12,151 bases of DNA from an uncultured Oscillospiraceae bacterium. GTDB taxonomy: Bacteria; Bacillota; Clostridia; Oscillospirales; Ruminococcaceae. The notes under the pieces were generated by a model. The model had not been told where the DNA came from, searched no databases, and worked only from the letters and a program-made list of their open reading frames with translations. Positions 12,103-12,151 of this stretch are shown here, one piece after another (positions within the stretch are counted from its first letter, which is position 1; every line of letters starts with the position of its first letter). Position numbers and translations under genes: made by a program. The DNA lies in NCBI GenBank assembly GCA_958448395.1, contig CAUDDP010000063.1, positions 1 through 12,151 of the forward strand, read 5' to 3'.

Positions 12103-12151
12103 TTACAGTTGTAAAAAGTGAAATTTCCAATGACAAACAGAAGCAGTAAGC

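Noticed and set aside
12130..12151. Start of a plus-strand gene (MTNRSSK)
   Set aside because: Only seven codons are visible, with a weak ribosome binding site, so it cannot be supported.

Overview
This window most likely comes from a low-to-moderate GC Gram-positive anaerobe of the class Clostridia, probably the Ruminococcaceae/Oscillospiraceae. That is inferred from AGGAGG-type ribosome binding sites before most genes, the recA-recX order, Firmicutes-like tRNA-Met and tRNA-Glu sequences, and the general look of the proteins. No rRNA or species-specific marker is present, so the genus is not proven.

Region 1 (1-4978) is a five-gene polysaccharide export operon behind a near-consensus promoter (TTGACG, 17 bp, TATAAT). 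It encodes an ABC-2 permease (Wzm/TagG type), an ATPase with a C-terminal substrate-recognition-like domain (Wzt type), an FkbM-family methyltransferase with a Gln-rich, helix-prone N-terminus, a small unrecognised protein with a coiled-coil tail, and a GT4 glycosyltransferase. Genes abut or overlap, except that the small protein has its Shine-Dalgarno sequence separated from its ATG by a perfect 9-bp hairpin. The set suggests a glycan that is built or finished in the cytoplasm, probably methylated, and exported by the ABC transporter.

Region 2 (5477-7767) is a DNA-maintenance operon: recA (with an unusually long acidic tail), recX and rnhA, tightly coupled. Region 3 (8067-9474) holds uridine phosphorylase and a two-helix membrane protein with a zinc ribbon, ending at a strong hairpin terminator. 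A convergent small ORF on the minus strand (9615-9824) encodes a 69-residue Gln/Asn-rich protein with an internal tandem repeat.

Region 4 (10195-10466) is a tRNA-Met, tRNA-Glu, tRNA-Glu operon with its own consensus promoter and terminator. Region 5 (10550 to the right edge) looks like the end of an integrative element at the second tRNA-Glu: a complete tyrosine recombinase on the minus strand, its consensus promoter lying between the arms of a long inverted repeat, and a 5'-broken excisionase remnant. The rest of the element would lie beyond the right edge.

The intergenic spaces at 1-130, 5214-5360 and 7768-8066 share pieces of a mosaic dispersed repeat family, in both orientations. With the hairpin-bridged start at 3378-3419, these are the least ordinary structures in the window.
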